From Streptomyces sp. TLI_146 (lineage in GTDB: Bacteria > Actinomycetota > Actinomycetes > Streptomycetales > Streptomycetaceae): 64,000 bases of DNA. This document shows positions 26,604-36,092 of this stretch, piece by piece. The notes under the pieces were generated by a model. It did no database searches and was not told the DNA's origin. It saw nothing but the letters and a program-made list of their open reading frames with translations. Every line of letters begins with the position of its first letter. Positions within the stretch are counted from its first letter, which is position 1. The position numbers and the translations under genes are program-made. The stretch covers positions 8,122,001-8,186,000 of the forward strand of contig NZ_PJMX01000001.1 in NCBI RefSeq assembly GCF_002846415.1, read 5' to 3'.

Positions 26604-27833
26604 GTGAGCGAACGCGTCATCGCGCCCAAGAACCGGGGCTTCCTGTTTCTCGACTCCCACCCCGACGGCTGCCGACAGCTGGTGGACGAGATGTGGCAGG
26701 CGGTCCCCGCCCCGGTCGCCGCCGAGGGGGAAGGGCCGGTGGCTCTGGTCATCGGCTCGTCCGCCGGGTACGGCCTGGCCGCCACCATCGCGGGCCTGGC
26801 CCGTGTCGGTATCCGCGGCATCGGCGTGTGCTTCGAGAAGGCGCCCGGGCGGCGCACCGGCACGGCGGGCTGGTACCGCACCGCCGCCACCGCCCGGCTC
26901 GCCCAGCAGCACGGGCGGGACATGGTCTTCCTCAACGGCGACGCGTTCGGCGACGCGATGAAGGAGCAGGTCGCCGACCTCCTCACCGAGCGGTTCGGGG
27001 GACGGCTCGACTTCCTGATCTACTCGGTGGCCGCGCCCCGCCGCACCGACCCGGACACCGGCGACGTATACGCCTCGGTCCTCAGGCCGGTCGGCTCGCC
27101 GTACACCACCAAGACCCTCGTCTTCGACGAGCACGGCGCCCCGGAGGTCAAGGAGGTCACCACCGCTCCGGCCGAGGGCGACGACATCGAGCAGACCGTC
27201 GCGGTGATGGGCGGTGCCGACTGGGAACGGTGGATCTCGTTCCTGGCCGACCGGTCCCTGCTCGCCGACGGCTTCACCACCGCCGCCCTGTCCTACATCG
27301 GCTCGCCGCTCACCGCGGCGATCTACCGGCAGGGCACCATCGGCGCCGCGAAGGCACATCTCGAAGCCACCGCACGCACGTTGGACGAGCGGCTCGGCAA
27401 GACCTTGGGCGGCCGGGCCGTGACCTCCGTCAACGCCGCCGCCGTCACCCAGTCCTCCACCGCCATCCCCGGCATCGCCCTGTACACCGGGCTGCTGCGC
27501 GGCGTCCTCGGCGAGGCCATGGTGAACCCGGTCGGGCAGTTGGTGGAGCTGTGGGACCAACTGACGGGCGCCCGGCCCCTCGACCTCGACGACGAGGGCC
27601 GGGTCCGCCTGGACACCTGGGAACTCGCCCCCGCCGTACAGGACGCCGTCGCCGCACGCTGGTCCACCGCCACCACCGACACCGTCACCGAACTCGCCGA
27701 CCTCGACTGGTTCAGCGACGAAGTCCACCGCCTCTACGGCTTCTCCGTCCCCGGCGTCGACTACACCGCCCCCGTCGAAACCGACATCCCCTGGCCCGCC
27801 ACCAGCACGTTGGACACTCGCGTATGCGACTGA
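26604..27833 (+). CDS. fabV: Enoyl-ACP / trans-2-enoyl-CoA reductase FabV
   Basis: 409 aa, normal length. NADH-dependent reductase of the SDR superfamily. The Rossmann motif VIGSSAGYGLAATIA and the FabV-type active site Tyr-x8-Lys (YRQGTIGAAKAHLE) are both present, as are IYSVAAPRRTDP and the C-terminal LDWFSDEVHRLYGFSVPGVDY. Start GTG 26604 (MSERVIAPKNRGFLFLD) matches family N-termini (xIxPRxRGFI). FabV is an alternative to FabI/InhA and is known elsewhere for low triclosan sensitivity. No fatty-acid or polyketide genes are adjacent, so its role here is unclear. Confidence 0.93.
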   Translation: MSERVIAPKNRGFLFLDSHPDGCRQLVDEMWQAVPAPVAAEGEGPVALVIGSSAGYGLAATIAGLARVGIRGIGVCFEKAPGRRTGTAGWYRTAATARLAQQHGRDMVFLNGDAFGDAMKEQVADLLTERFGGRLDFLIYSVAAPRRTDPDTGDVYASVLRPVGSPYTTKTLVFDEHGAPEVKEVTTAPAEGDDIEQTVAVMGGADWERWISFLADRSLLADGFTTAALSYIGSPLTAAIYRQGTIGAAKAHLEATARTLDERLGKTLGGRAVTSVNAAAVTQSSTAIPGIALYTGLLRGVLGEAMVNPVGQLVELWDQLTGARPLDLDDEGRVRLDTWELAPAVQDAVAARWSTATTDTVTELADLDWFSDEVHRLYGFSVPGVDYTAPVETDIPWPATSTLDTRVCD

Positions 27834-27996
27834 GCGCCTGCGCCATGGTCGCGCACGGTGCTCTCGCGATGAGATGAACTCGTCACCGGGTGCGGCGGAC
27901 GCCTTCTCCACCGAGAAGGTCCCCGCACCGGTGGCTGCCATCGAGGATCGCGCCGGACACGGCCGGTCAGGACCGTCACAGCACCCGGAGGGCTTC

Positions 27997-28578
27997 ATGA
28001 GTCACGAACAGACGTCCCGCACTGCTTTTCCGCCCGCCGCCGTGCCCGCCGGTCAGCCGGCGCGGGACCGGCTGACGGGGGTGCTGCTGGGCGCCGCCGC
28101 TCTGGCGATGGGCCTGATGGCCGGTGTCTTCTTCGCCTTCGACGTCTCCGTGATGCCGGGCCTGGCGAAGACGGACGACCGTACGTACGCCACGGCCATG
28201 CAGAACTTCAACTCCGTCATCGACGGCAGCGGCCTCTTCGTGCCGGTCTTCCTCGGCGCGCTGGCGGTCACCGCCTGGGCCGCGTTCCGCGCCTTCCGCA
28301 AGGGGCAACGGGCGCTGGGCCGGTGGCTCCTGGCCGCGGCACTCTGCTACACCGCCGTACTGGCGCTCACCATGGGGATCAACATCCCGCTCAACAACAA
28401 GCTCGCCGACCTGGGCCACCCGGGCCCCGCCACCGACTACTCGGTGATCGAGGACTTCAAGGGAACCTGGGAGACCGCCAACATCTTCCGCACCCTCCTC
28501 TGCCTCACCGCACTGGGCGGCATCGTGCGCGCCCTCCTCCTGCACGGCCGCGCCACAGCGACGGGTGCCGCTTCATGA
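27997..28578 (+). CDS. DUF1772 family membrane protein
   Basis: 193 aa with four predicted membrane helices (LTGVLLGAAALAMGLMAGVFF, LFVPVFLGALAVTAWAAF, WLLAAALCYTAVLALTMGI, RTLLCLTALGGIVRALLL). The NIPLNN loop motif after the third helix is the DUF1772 signature. ATG chosen at MSHEQTSRT with GGAGGG upstream. Function unknown (anthrone oxygenase-like fold family). Nine bases before the next gene, so probably co-transcribed with it. Confidence 0.85.
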   Translation: MSHEQTSRTAFPPAAVPAGQPARDRLTGVLLGAAALAMGLMAGVFFAFDVSVMPGLAKTDDRTYATAMQNFNSVIDGSGLFVPVFLGALAVTAWAAFRAFRKGQRALGRWLLAAALCYTAVLALTMGINIPLNNKLADLGHPGPATDYSVIEDFKGTWETANIFRTLLCLTALGGIVRALLLHGRATATGAAS

Positions 28579-28587
28579 TCGGGCAGG

Positions 28588-30573
28588 ATGGAGCGCATGT
28601 CTGATGCCTGGATACGTCACACGCCGCCCCACGACAACGACCTGATCGCCCCCGCTCTCAGCGGGTTCGTCGAGGGAGGCGGATACTGGCGGGCCGGTAC
28701 GCTCGCCGGATTCGCCGACGCCGGGGACTACTTGAGCGGTCGCGGCGAGGGCGTCCCGGCGCAGTACAAGGGGTGGGGCTGGTCCCGGTTCATCGGCCGC
28801 ATCGGTGCCGTGGCGCTGCGGGCCAGTGCCTTCCACGTCCGGTCCGAGCTGCGGGAAGTCCTGCTGAGCATGCTGGAGGTCTGGGCCGAGACCCCCTTCG
28901 CCGACCCGGACGTGCGGCGCCGGATGCGTACGGGGACCATCGAGCTCGCCGAGGACAGCGTGCACGCCGCCCGTGACAGCGATGGCGCCCTGCTGGTGCT
29001 GCACGGACTCAGCACGGGTGAGAAGGGGCGGCACTTCGTCGAACTGCGCACGGGGCAGGCCGACGCACCCGCCCCCGGGCGGATCGTCGCGAGCGAGCCC
29101 GTGCCCTCGGTCAGCTGGGAGACTCCGGCACGGCTGCGTCGGCTCGCCGCTCTCGTACGAGAGCACGGCCCGGCCCCCTGGGACCGCGCGGCGGCCACGC
29201 CGCTCGCCCAGGCGACCGGGCTCAGCCACGCCGCGGCCGCACTGCTGCTCGCCGGGATTCCCGATGTGTCGTACGGGTATCGAGGCCTGGACACCGAGGC
29301 GCGCAAGGTCATGGGCCTCAAGCAGTCCGAAGCCGACGCCGGGGAACGCGAGTTGATGCCTCTGCGGGTGCCCGCGCGTCTCGATCTGTTCGCCGCCGTA
29401 CTGCCCGACGACCCGGAGCAGCTGTGGCGGCCGGGCGGGCAGGCGGCGCTCGCCGAGCGCATCGCCGAGGCCTGGCGCGCGCAGCAGGGCGTACGCCCCG
29501 CGATCCCGGAAACGACGCTCGCCGTGGCGGCCGAGCACGACACCGTTCTCATGGCCCCGGCCGCGGTCTGCACGCTGTTCGCCGATCCCGCGAGCGATCC
29601 GGTGCTCACGCGCGACCCCGACACCCGGCTGCGCGCGAGCAGCGTCATCGGCCGCGGCTGGGAAGGCGAGGAGGGGTTCCGTCTCAAGGAGCGCCTCAAG
29701 GTGGCCTGCGCGGCCATCGACTGGATCTATGCCGAGCTGCCCGCGGGAGATCCCGTACGCGAGGGTGTTCCGCGGGTGGTCGCGCTGCTGCGGGAGCGGC
29801 TGGCGCACCCGCGGTTGCTGCTGGACGCCCACGGCAACAGCCTGCGCGGCCGGACCGTGGCGGAGCTGCTGCCCGTCTTTCCCGGCGCGGAAGCGTATCT
29901 GGACGCCGTCGAGCCGCTGGACCACCCCACGCTCGACGACGGACTGGTCGTCGTGGCCGAGGCGGGATTCGACCGGCGCGGCGAGCGGGGCGCCCCGGGC
30001 ATCTACTTCCGGCCCGGCAAGTACGCGGCGGACGAGCGCTCGCAACGGCTGGAGGCCGTCGTCGACAGCGAAGGGTCCAACCTCGCCCGCGTGCGATGGC
30101 TGCGGGGCCCCGAATGCGAACGCGTCCTGGAACGGATCACCTCCCAGGCCCTGCCGCCCGGGGGCTACGAGACCGATCCCCGCCTCTCCGCCCCCGACGT
30201 CGTCGACGAGGTCACTGCCAAGACGGGCCTCGGCACGGATGCGGCGGCGCTGTACTTGCAGCTGCTCGCGCTGCCCGCACCCACCGACCGCCGAGTCCGC
30301 CGCTGGAACCGGTGGACGCCCGCCCACCACAAGGCGGTCACGGCCGAACTCGTCGAGACGTCCCTGGCGGTCGTCGACCGGCGGCCCCGGGCCGGGCGCG
30401 GTGTGTTCCTGCCCGGCGCCTGGGCCGCCGCGGACAAGCCGTTCCACCCGATGGAGACCTGGAAGGCCGAACTGCTCGGCGCCCGGCTGATCGCGGGCAA
30501 GGTCCGCTCGGTGCCGCTGACCGGACCGCTGCCCGAACTCTTCGCGCGAGCTTGGCAGTCGCGCTCCCGATGA
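28588..30573 (+). CDS. Unrecognised 661-aa cytoplasmic protein
   Basis: I do not recognise the family. No signal peptide or membrane helix. The protein is mostly alpha-helical and Arg/Glu-rich. Notable pieces: GFADAGDYLSGRGEGVPAQYKGWGW near the start, GRIGAVALRASAFHV, a central RVPARLDLFAAVLPDDPEQLWRPGG, and a C-terminal RRWNRWTPAHHKAVTAELVE, FLPGAWAAADKPFHPMETWK. Some large proteins next to MoxR-type ATPases in Streptomyces look similar in composition, but no AAA+ or von Willebrand gene is nearby. Start 28588 or the second ATG 28597 (GGAG 3 bases upstream); neither has an ideal site. Coding is certain from codon use. Confidence 0.85.
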   Translation: MERMSDAWIRHTPPHDNDLIAPALSGFVEGGGYWRAGTLAGFADAGDYLSGRGEGVPAQYKGWGWSRFIGRIGAVALRASAFHVRSELREVLLSMLEVWAETPFADPDVRRRMRTGTIELAEDSVHAARDSDGALLVLHGLSTGEKGRHFVELRTGQADAPAPGRIVASEPVPSVSWETPARLRRLAALVREHGPAPWDRAAATPLAQATGLSHAAAALLLAGIPDVSYGYRGLDTEARKVMGLKQSEADAGERELMPLRVPARLDLFAAVLPDDPEQLWRPGGQAALAERIAEAWRAQQGVRPAIPETTLAVAAEHDTVLMAPAAVCTLFADPASDPVLTRDPDTRLRASSVIGRGWEGEEGFRLKERLKVACAAIDWIYAELPAGDPVREGVPRVVALLRERLAHPRLLLDAHGNSLRGRTVAELLPVFPGAEAYLDAVEPLDHPTLDDGLVVVAEAGFDRRGERGAPGIYFRPGKYAADERSQRLEAVVDSEGSNLARVRWLRGPECERVLERITSQALPPGGYETDPRLSAPDVVDEVTAKTGLGTDAAALYLQLLALPAPTDRRVRRWNRWTPAHHKAVTAELVETSLAVVDRRPRAGRGVFLPGAWAAADKPFHPMETWKAELLGARLIAGKVRSVPLTGPLPELFARAWQSRSR

Positions 30574-30632
30574 CGGTCACGCCGCCTTTACGTGGCCGGT
30601 CGGTCATCGACGGCGTACGACGGTCCTGACGC

Positions 30633-31190
30633 TCAGAACGTCCACCGGGTATGGGTGTACGTCCCGTCGTCCCGCCCGAAGCCGTACGCGGTGGCCGGAG
30701 CCACCGCGAACACGACGGCGTCGCCTTTGCGGAACGCGTCCCCGAGCCCGTGGAAGGGGCCCTCGGGCGAGGTGATGTGCGCCCCGTATTTCGCCTCGTA
30801 CGCCGCGATGACCTCCTGCATCACCGCAGGATCGGCCAGTTGCTCCGCCCTGCCCTCGACCACGAGGTCGAGACCTTGGGTGAGGGAGTTCCCTCCGGTG
30901 GTCAGCGCGCAGTGGGCGTCGTGCGCGAGGTTGCGCGCCTTCTGCTCGCCCGCGCCGGTGGAGAAGTACAGCCTCCCGTCGTGCCAGGCGGCGAGCACGG
31001 GAGTGACGTGCAGCCGGCCGTCGGGCCGTACCGTGGACACCCAGAAGATCTCGGCGGCCTCCATGTGCCGCAGGGCCTGGGCCCATTCGGTGGCGGTGAC
31101 GGCCGCGGCCCCCGGCCGGGGATTGAGCGCGGAGCTGTACCGGGCGTCGAGTTCGGTAGTGGGCCCTTTGGCAGGGTCGTGTGTGGGCAT
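30633..31190 (-). CDS. Pyridoxamine-5-phosphate-oxidase-like flavin/F420-binding protein
   Basis: 185 aa, split beta-barrel. IFWVSTVRPDGRLHVTPVLAAWHDGRLYFSTGAGEQKARNL is the usual FMN/F420-binding start, then DLVVEGRAEQLADPAVM and a C-terminal VFAVAPATAYGFGRDDGTYTHTRWTF. Probably a reductase using FMN or F420; substrate unknown. ATG preceded by AGGAAGGAG. Separated from the NRPS operon end by 124 bases on the same strand; lies downstream of it and could be reached by read-through. Confidence 0.85.
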   Translation of the reverse strand: MPTHDPAKGPTTELDARYSSALNPRPGAAAVTATEWAQALRHMEAAEIFWVSTVRPDGRLHVTPVLAAWHDGRLYFSTGAGEQKARNLAHDAHCALTTGGNSLTQGLDLVVEGRAEQLADPAVMQEVIAAYEAKYGAHITSPEGPFHGLGDAFRKGDAVVFAVAPATAYGFGRDDGTYTHTRWTF

Positions 31191-31314
31191 GGGGAACTCC
31201 TTCCTCTTCCCCTTAACGACCGGCTGCCCGTATCGAAGTCATCGCCACGGGTGAGCTTCCGGAGCACTCACGGAGCCCGATCGGCCCTGAGAGGCTCCGG
31301 AGCCTGACGGTTCG

Positions 31315-34254
31315 TCAAGCGTTGTCGCCCGTCATGCCGTCGATCATCTCGGCCAGTACGGTCCTCCGGTCCTCGCCCGGTTCCGGCCGGAGCGGACGGG
31401 CCAGGCGGCGGCTGTCGTAGTGCCAGCGGTGGTCGAGATCTCGCGGTACGGCCTCGGTCTCGCGGACCTCGCCTCGGGTGCCGAGCAGGTCCGTGAGGTC
31501 GTGGGCGAGGTCCTGCCAGGACACATGGCCGCTCACGGCGTTGGCGACGCCGTGGACGGGTCGGTCCAGGCACTCGGTCACCGCGCGGGCCAGGGCGGCC
31601 GCGTGGACCCAGGCGGCTCCGTACCAAGGGTGTCCGCCGGTGCCGGGACGGGGCAGCTCGATCGGTTCGCCCCGGCGGGCGGCCTGATAGAGCGTGCCGA
31701 GGGCGCCCCAGCGCAGTTGCTCGCGCAGCCGCTCGTGCGCGCCCCACACGATCGGGGAGCGCACGGCACTCGCCCCGCCGCGTCCGCCGGTGCCCGCCGC
31801 GCGCAGCACCATCTCCTCGCAGTCGATCTTGGCCCTGCCGTACGGGCTGACGGGCTCGCAGGGCGGCGACTCCTCCAGGACCCGGTCCGCGTCGGGGTGG
31901 CCGTAGGCGTCGACGCTGCTGACGAAGACGAACGGCCCGCGGCTCCAGGCGTCGACCATCGCCTCCATGGCAGCCAGGTCCACTTCGGGCCGGGTGAAGG
32001 TGCAGGCGGCGTGGATGACCGCGTCCGCTTCCCCGACGGCGGCGCGCAGTCCCGCCAGGTCGGTGAGGTCGCCCGCGATGACGTCGACGCCCTCGGCGGC
32101 GATCAGGTGGGCGGACTCCGGCCGGGCCAGCGCCAGCACGGGGCGGCCCCGGGCGGCCAGTTCCCGCACGATGAACGCGCCGACGCCGCCGGTCGCGCCG
32201 GTGACCAGCACCGTGCCGGGGCGGACGGTCCGGGACCGGGCGGGCTCGCTGGTGGCCTTGGCGGCGGCCCGCTGGGCCGCCCGCTCGTCGAGGAGCGTGG
32301 TGAGCGCCCGGGGTGTACGGGCCTGGAGCACATCGAGTCCCGTGAGCGGCAGGCCGAGCCGGGTGCGCAGGCGTTCGGCGAGCTGTACGGCGATGAGGGA
32401 GTGCCCGCCGAGGGCGAAGAAGTCGTCGTCGGGCGACGGCGTGAGGCCGAGCAGCGAGGCGAAGGCCTCGGTGACGGCTCCGGCCCGTGGAGGGGAGGGG
32501 TCGCTGGGTGCGGGCGATCCGGGCAGCCCACCGGGCGTCTCGGGCAGCGCGTCCAGCAGGGTGACCGCGGCGGGCACGGACTCGGGTGCGAGCGAGCGGC
32601 GCAGCAGGCCGAGCAGTTCGTTGCCGGACGGGCCGACGCTGTCGTTGAGGACGGCGTAGGCGACGGTCGGCCCCTGGGCGGGCCGGACGACGAGGGCGTC
32701 GGCGACCTGCGGGTGGGCGCGCAGGGCACGGGCCGCCGGGTGATCGGCGGCGTTCGGGGTGCTGTCTCCGGTGGCGGACGGGTCCGCGTGACCATCCGGG
32801 GCGGGGACGTGCGGTGTGCTGAGGTCGGGCAGCTTGCTCAGCGCGAGCTCCGGGCCGGCCGCCGCCGCGTCGAGCAGGGCGGCGTAGTCCCGTACGGTCG
32901 CCCGCGCCGCCGCGTCGTCCAGCGCGTTCGGGTCGAACTGGACCAGCGCCGTGGGCTGTTCGGCGTCGCCGAGGTCGAGGCCGTACGACAGGGCGAACTT
33001 CGCGCCGCCGGTGGGCACGTCGACGTACTCGGCCGAGGTGCCGGGCAGTCGGAGCACCGTGGGCTCCCCCAGCACGTCGGAGGTGACGCGGACCAGCGCG
33101 GTGCCGTCGGCGCCGCGCGCCGTGGCGCCGAGGCGTTCCAGGACGAGGTCGAAGGGGAGGTGCCGGTGGCGCTGGGCCTCCAGGAGCGCGTCGCGTACGC
33201 GGCGCAGCAGCTCGGTGAACGACGGGTCGCCGGAGGCGTCGACGCGCACGGGCAGGGTATTGACGCAGAGGCCGACCAGGCCGCGCATGGCGGTGCCGCT
33301 GCGGTGGGTGCCCGCCACGCCGATGACGAGGTCGTCGTCGCCGGTGAGGCGGTGCAGCGCGGCGAAGGCAGCGGTGAGCGACACCGCGAAGAGCGTGGCG
33401 CGCTGCTCGGCGCCCAGCGCCCGCAGGCCGTGGGGCAGCGCGGGTGGCAACGGCACGGTGTGCACGGCTGCCGACGGGTCGGTGGTGCCGGGCGCGGCCA
33501 CCCCGGGCAGGGGAAGGCGGGGCGGAGCGGCATCGGCCAGCAGACCGCTCCAGCGGTCCAGTTCCGGCTGGAGGCGGGGGATGTCGTCGTGCTCGCGGCG
33601 CGCGTAGTCGGCGTACTGCGGCGGTGCTGCGAGGACGGGGCCGCCGGAGCCGTCGACGGCCGCGGTGTACAGCGCCGCGAGCTCGTCGGCCAGGGTGTCC
33701 AGCGAGCCGCCGTCGACAGCGATGTGATGGAACGTCAGCAATACGGTGTGGTCCTGCGCCCCGTGGCGCAGGACGCGGGCGCGTACCGCCTCGCCTGCCG
33801 CGAGGTCGAACGGCCGGGCCGCCTCCTCCCGCAGCAGTGCCGGGGCGTCTGCCGCGGCGGTGTCGACGACGGGCACGGCCACGGTGTGCGGGGCCGGGAT
33901 CACTTCCTGGAAGGGCTCGCCGTCCTGGTCGGCGTAGCAGGTGCGCAGGATCGTGTGCCGGGCCACCAGTGAGGTCAGGGCGGTGGCGAGCGCGGCCGGG
34001 TCGAACGGGCCGCGCACCCGCGTGGCGAAGGGCACGTGGTACGAGTCGCCCGCGCCGCCGAGCCGTTCCATCAGCCACATGCGGCGCTGGGCCCGGGACA
34101 GGGGTACGCGGCCCGGCTGGGCGGTATCGCGCCTCGCGTCGGTGTCCGGGGCGGCCGGGGCGCGCCGGGCGGCGGAGGTGCGGGCCCGGCGCAGCAGTTC
34201 CTGCTGGAGCCGCTGCTGTTCGGCTCGCGCCGTGGAGTCGGCGTCAGTGGGCAT
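31315..34254 (-). CDS. NRPS terminal module: C - vestigial A - T - extended SDR
   Basis: 979 aa. The condensation domain (about 45-470) has an intact HHIAVDG. Next, about 500-590 looks like the small C-terminal subdomain of an adenylation domain (HPQVADALVVRP...LLRRSLAPESVPAAVTLLDALPE), but the A10 motif NGK reads GGL, so the catalytic lysine is lost and no A core is present. Carrier domain DDFFALGGHSLIAV at about 610-625. The C-terminal about 290 residues form an extended SDR (VLVTGATGGVGAFIVREL near 681; SSVDAYG; YGRAK near 804). Release is therefore probably NAD(P)H-dependent, or the SDR modifies the tethered chain. The carrier must be loaded in trans. The start overlaps the previous stop by 11 bases, with GGAG upstream. 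Last gene of the operon. Confidence 0.88.
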   Translation of the reverse strand: MPTDADSTARAEQQRLQQELLRRARTSAARRAPAAPDTDARRDTAQPGRVPLSRAQRRMWLMERLGGAGDSYHVPFATRVRGPFDPAALATALTSLVARHTILRTCYADQDGEPFQEVIPAPHTVAVPVVDTAAADAPALLREEAARPFDLAAGEAVRARVLRHGAQDHTVLLTFHHIAVDGGSLDTLADELAALYTAAVDGSGGPVLAAPPQYADYARREHDDIPRLQPELDRWSGLLADAAPPRLPLPGVAAPGTTDPSAAVHTVPLPPALPHGLRALGAEQRATLFAVSLTAAFAALHRLTGDDDLVIGVAGTHRSGTAMRGLVGLCVNTLPVRVDASGDPSFTELLRRVRDALLEAQRHRHLPFDLVLERLGATARGADGTALVRVTSDVLGEPTVLRLPGTSAEYVDVPTGGAKFALSYGLDLGDAEQPTALVQFDPNALDDAAARATVRDYAALLDAAAAGPELALSKLPDLSTPHVPAPDGHADPSATGDSTPNAADHPAARALRAHPQVADALVVRPAQGPTVAYAVLNDSVGPSGNELLGLLRRSLAPESVPAAVTLLDALPETPGGLPGSPAPSDPSPPRAGAVTEAFASLLGLTPSPDDDFFALGGHSLIAVQLAERLRTRLGLPLTGLDVLQARTPRALTTLLDERAAQRAAAKATSEPARSRTVRPGTVLVTGATGGVGAFIVRELAARGRPVLALARPESAHLIAAEGVDVIAGDLTDLAGLRAAVGEADAVIHAACTFTRPEVDLAAMEAMVDAWSRGPFVFVSSVDAYGHPDADRVLEESPPCEPVSPYGRAKIDCEEMVLRAAGTGGRGGASAVRSPIVWGAHERLREQLRWGALGTLYQAARRGEPIELPRPGTGGHPWYGAAWVHAAALARAVTECLDRPVHGVANAVSGHVSWQDLAHDLTDLLGTRGEVRETEAVPRDLDHRWHYDSRRLARPLRPEPGEDRRTVLAEMIDGMTGDNA

Positions 34255-36091
34255 CGCTGTGCTCCGGGGTCTGGGGGTGGAGGTCGCTGTGGGCGGCCAG
34301 CAGGGCACGTTCGATGAGGGAGGCCTGGGCGGCCACGGTCGGGGTGGCGAGGAAGTCGGCGAGGGCGAGCTCGACGCCGAGTTCCTCGCGCAGGTCGTCG
34401 GTGACGGCGAGGGCGAGGAGGGAGTGGCCGCCCAGGGCCAGGAAGTCGGCGTTGCCGTGAGTGACCTCGCTGCCCAGCGCCCGGCTCCACACCTCGGCGA
34501 CGGCCTGCTCCAGCGGGCTCATCGCCGGGGCGGGCGCGGCGGTCGCGTCCTGGGCGGCGGCCCGGGCGCGGTCGGTCAGCGCGCGCCGGTCGACCTTGCC
34601 GGACGGGGTCAGGGGCAGACGCTCCACCAGGGTGAGGGCGTCGGGCACCAGATGGGCGGGCAGGACGGCGGTGAGCCGCTCGCGCAGCGCCGAGGCGGCG
34701 GGCACCGGTCCGGGCGCGGCGACGACGTACGCCACCAGGCGCGCCTCGGGCGTGCCCGCGCCGTCGACGGTCACGGCGGTGTCGTCCACGTCCGGCTGCT
34801 GGCGCAGTACGTGTTCGACCTCGGCGGGTTCGATGCGGAACCCGCGGACCTTGACCTGGTCGTCGTTGCGGCCGTGGAAGTCCAGGACGCCGTCGTGGCG
34901 GGCGGAGACGATGTCGCCCGTGCGGTACAGGCGTCCGGCGGTGGGGTGGTCGACGAACCGCTCGGCGGTCAGCTGGGGCCGGCCCGTGTAGCCGTGGGCG
35001 AGCCGGGTGCCGCCGACCCACAGTTCGCCCCGGTCGCCGTCGGGGACCGGGTTGCCGTCGGCGTCCAGGACGTGGACGGTGGCCCCGGCGATGGGGCGGC
35101 CGATCGGCAGCGGTCCCTCGCAGTCGTGCGCGGCGACGGTGTGGGCGGTGGCGAAGGTGGTGGTCTCGGTGGGCCCGTAGCCGTTGACCAGCTCCAGCCA
35201 GGGGAAGGCGGTCAGCACGTCGCGGGCGTGGCTGGCGGCCATGGCCTCGCCGCCCACGATGACCGAGCGGAGCTGGGCGAAGACGCGTGAGCGGCGGGCG
35301 GCGAGCTGGTGGAAGAGCGCCGTGGTGAAGAACGCCACCGTCACACCGTGGCGTTCGACGTGGCGGGCCAGGTCCTCCAGGGAGGGCCGGGGCACGGTGC
35401 ACACGACGACCGCCGCGCCGTTGGCGAGTGCGACCCACACCTCGAACGTCGAGGCGTCGAAGGTCATCGGGGAGTGGAACAGTACGCGGTCGCGGGCGGT
35501 GACGGTGAGGTAGTCCGGCGCGGTGACCAGTTCGGCGATGGCCCGGTGCGCGATGGTGACGCCCTTGGGGCGGCCGGTGGAGCCGGAGGTGAACATGATG
35601 AAGGCCGGGCTGTCCGGGGCGGCGCCATCCATCGGCGGAGCGTCGGCCAGCGGCTCTTCGGGCAGGGCCAGGACGGGACCGATGAGCGCGGCCGCGTCCA
35701 GCAGCTTGGCGTCGCCGACGGTGAGGGTGATGCCCGCGTCGGCGATCATCGCCTCGGTACGGGGCCGGGGCTGCGCGGGGTCGAGCGGTACGCACACCGC
35801 TCCCGCCCCCCACAGCGCGAGCTGCGCGACGACCGTGCGGGCGGAGCGGGCGGTCAGCAGTCCCACCCGGTCGCCGGGCGCTACCTGGTGCTCGCGCAGC
35901 CGGGCGGCGAGGGCGCGGCCGGCCTGGTCGAGCTGGTGGTACGTGAGGGTGGTGTCGCCGTCGACGACGGCCAGGGCGTCGGGGGTGCGTTCGGCGTGCC
36001 GGGCCACGAGGTCCGGCAGCGCCGTCGGGTGGGCCGGGGGTTCGGCGTGCGGGGTGGCGGGGAAGCCGGGCTGAGGCGTGGTCGGTGTCAT
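34244..36091 (-). CDS. NRPS A-T didomain, valine-like specificity code
   Basis: 615 aa, adenylation (about 20-520) plus carrier (about 540-610, ADFLALGGHSLLALAV). All ATP-site motifs are intact: FTSGSTGRPKG, NGYGPTETT, YRTGD, DDQVKVRGFRIE, SGKVDRRAL. Reading the ten pocket positions by eye against GrsA gives D-A-F-F-I-G-G-T-F-K, close to the valine-type code D-A-F-W-I-G-G-T-F-K; so a branched aliphatic amino acid is predicted. No condensation domain in cis. Start ATG one base after the TGA of the preceding gene; its own end overlaps the next start, so translation is coupled. Confidence 0.9.
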   Translation of the reverse strand: MTPTTPQPGFPATPHAEPPAHPTALPDLVARHAERTPDALAVVDGDTTLTYHQLDQAGRALAARLREHQVAPGDRVGLLTARSARTVVAQLALWGAGAVCVPLDPAQPRPRTEAMIADAGITLTVGDAKLLDAAALIGPVLALPEEPLADAPPMDGAAPDSPAFIMFTSGSTGRPKGVTIAHRAIAELVTAPDYLTVTARDRVLFHSPMTFDASTFEVWVALANGAAVVVCTVPRPSLEDLARHVERHGVTVAFFTTALFHQLAARRSRVFAQLRSVIVGGEAMAASHARDVLTAFPWLELVNGYGPTETTTFATAHTVAAHDCEGPLPIGRPIAGATVHVLDADGNPVPDGDRGELWVGGTRLAHGYTGRPQLTAERFVDHPTAGRLYRTGDIVSARHDGVLDFHGRNDDQVKVRGFRIEPAEVEHVLRQQPDVDDTAVTVDGAGTPEARLVAYVVAAPGPVPAASALRERLTAVLPAHLVPDALTLVERLPLTPSGKVDRRALTDRARAAAQDATAAPAPAMSPLEQAVAEVWSRALGSEVTHGNADFLALGGHSLLALAVTDDLREELGVELALADFLATPTVAAQASLIERALLAAHSDLHPQTPEHSDAH

Positions 36092-36092
36092 G

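Noticed and set aside
31293..31304. GGCTCCGGAGCC as NRPS operon terminator
   Set aside because: Only a 12-base palindrome without a loop; too weak to call.
31420..33972. 850-codon plus-strand frame opposite the NRPS gene
   Set aside because: Antisense shadow of C/T/SDR coding sequence with repetitive Gly-Val-Arg composition.
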